From Taibaiella sp. (GTDB taxonomy: Bacteria; Bacteroidota; Bacteroidia; Chitinophagales; Chitinophagaceae): a stretch of DNA of 5,535 nucleotides. Shown here in pieces: positions 5,174 to 5,535 of this stretch (position 1 is the stretch's first letter; every line of letters begins with the position of its first letter). The position numbers were made by a program, and so were the translations under genes. Location of the stretch: positions 1 to 5,535 of the forward strand of contig JACFNS010000197.1 in the NCBI GenBank assembly GCA_019454705.1, read 5' to 3'. Below the pieces are notes generated by a model. The model made no database searches. It saw only the letters and a program-made list of their open reading frames with translations, and was not told the DNA's origin.

Positions 5174-5535
5174 CTACTTTTTTCTATATGCCATCTCAGC
5201 TACAAGGATGGCTTCAAACATACGGGTGTAGTATCTGTATGTTGCTTGCTGTTCTTTTATACATTCTCGCGTAAAGAGTGGATACCTCTCACGTATATAA
5301 GCCGCTATCCCCTCATGTATATTCTTCCCCCTGCCATGACAGTAGTGATATATGTCCATAAGGTTGAACCGATAGATTCCTAATCCAGTAGCTTCTGCAC
5401 ATGCACATATCTTTTCAGTTAGGTTTAGTAATGCAGGAGAACTACGGATTGGATCAGGAGATTTTAGGGCAATGGATGTAATGGTATAGGTGGTGCAGTA
5501 TGTAGATATAGCTTCGGTAATGGCTTGTTCTTTCT
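5174..5535 (-). CDS. Unrecognised protein, 5' end outside window
   Basis: The minus-strand frame is open from the right edge (first full codon 5533-5531) to a TAG at 5174, giving the last 119 residues. An internal Met at 5359 is not taken as the start, because the frame continues protein-like upstream (KEQAITEAISTY..., ALLNLTEKICACAEATGLGIYRFN). The visible part looks mostly alpha-helical and charged, with many Tyr residues (YIRERYPLF, ATYRYYTRMFEAIL) and a basic end (AYRKK). There are three Cys/His-containing spots (CAC, HYCH, REC) but no regular zinc-finger spacing. I do not recognise the family. It lies upstream of ardC on the same strand with a hairpin between, which suggests cargo of the same mobile or accessory region. 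Confidence 0.7.
   Translation of the reverse strand, partial: KEQAITEAISTYCTTYTITSIALKSPDPIRSSPALLNLTEKICACAEATGLGIYRFNLMDIYHYCHGRGKNIHEGIAAYIRERYPLFTRECIKEQQATYRYYTRMFEAILVAEMAYRKK

Noticed and set aside
5090..5383. Plus-strand frame of 97 codons with hydrophobic segments
   Set aside because: It runs antisense to the minus-strand frame that stays open to the window edge and has a terminator. Its hydrophobic stretches are those expected from the complement of a charged helical protein, but this is the least certain rejection.

Overview
The window looks like chromosomal or integrated DNA from a member of the Bacteroidota, probably of the Chitinophaga/Sphingobacterium side. The evidence is a complete type IX secretion (T9SS) type A C-terminal sorting domain on one protein, a second secreted protein with an ENKGQ-type N-terminal domain and SBBP repeats that is typical of this phylum, AT-rich leaders without Shine-Dalgarno sites, and moderate GC with AT-rich gaps. 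The class-level guess is inference only.

Layout. Bases 1-1459 (minus strand) hold the first 486 codons of a large secreted SBBP beta-propeller protein; its 3' end lies outside the window. Inside it is an in-frame, GC-rich, hairpin-rich cassette (about 1043-1255) and a second, simpler repeat-derived linker (about 767-844). A divergent AT-rich gap (1460-1648) with a 9-bp dyad leads into a small XRE-type helix-turn-helix regulator (1649-1939, plus). A 180-base gap with two further strong AT-rich dyads (1971-1997 and 2011-2037) precedes a 605-residue T9SS cargo protein (2120-3937, plus) that looks like a degenerate beta-propeller. That gene ends at a strong intrinsic terminator (3964-3994). It is convergent with an ArdC-like antirestriction/zincin protein (4142-5023, minus), which has its own terminator (4081-4108). 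Upstream of ardC are a doubtful 26-codon reading frame, another minus-strand hairpin terminator, and the 3' end of an unrecognised minus-strand gene that enters from the right edge (5174-5535). No gap exceeds 300 bases, and I see no tRNA, rRNA, CRISPR array, transposase or integrase.

How the genes may fit together. The left and middle parts encode secreted surface proteins next to a small regulator whose flanks carry dyads, so local or autoregulatory control is plausible but unproven. The right part (ardC plus an unknown gene) resembles cargo of conjugative or other mobile elements, since ArdC proteins normally travel with transferred DNA. No element boundary is visible here. The most unusual sequence is the in-frame palindromic cassette in the first gene: at least four hairpins and a 13-bp direct repeat at a 63-bp (21-codon) period, open in two reading frames of the coding strand, inserted in what appears to be a variable linker of a secreted protein.
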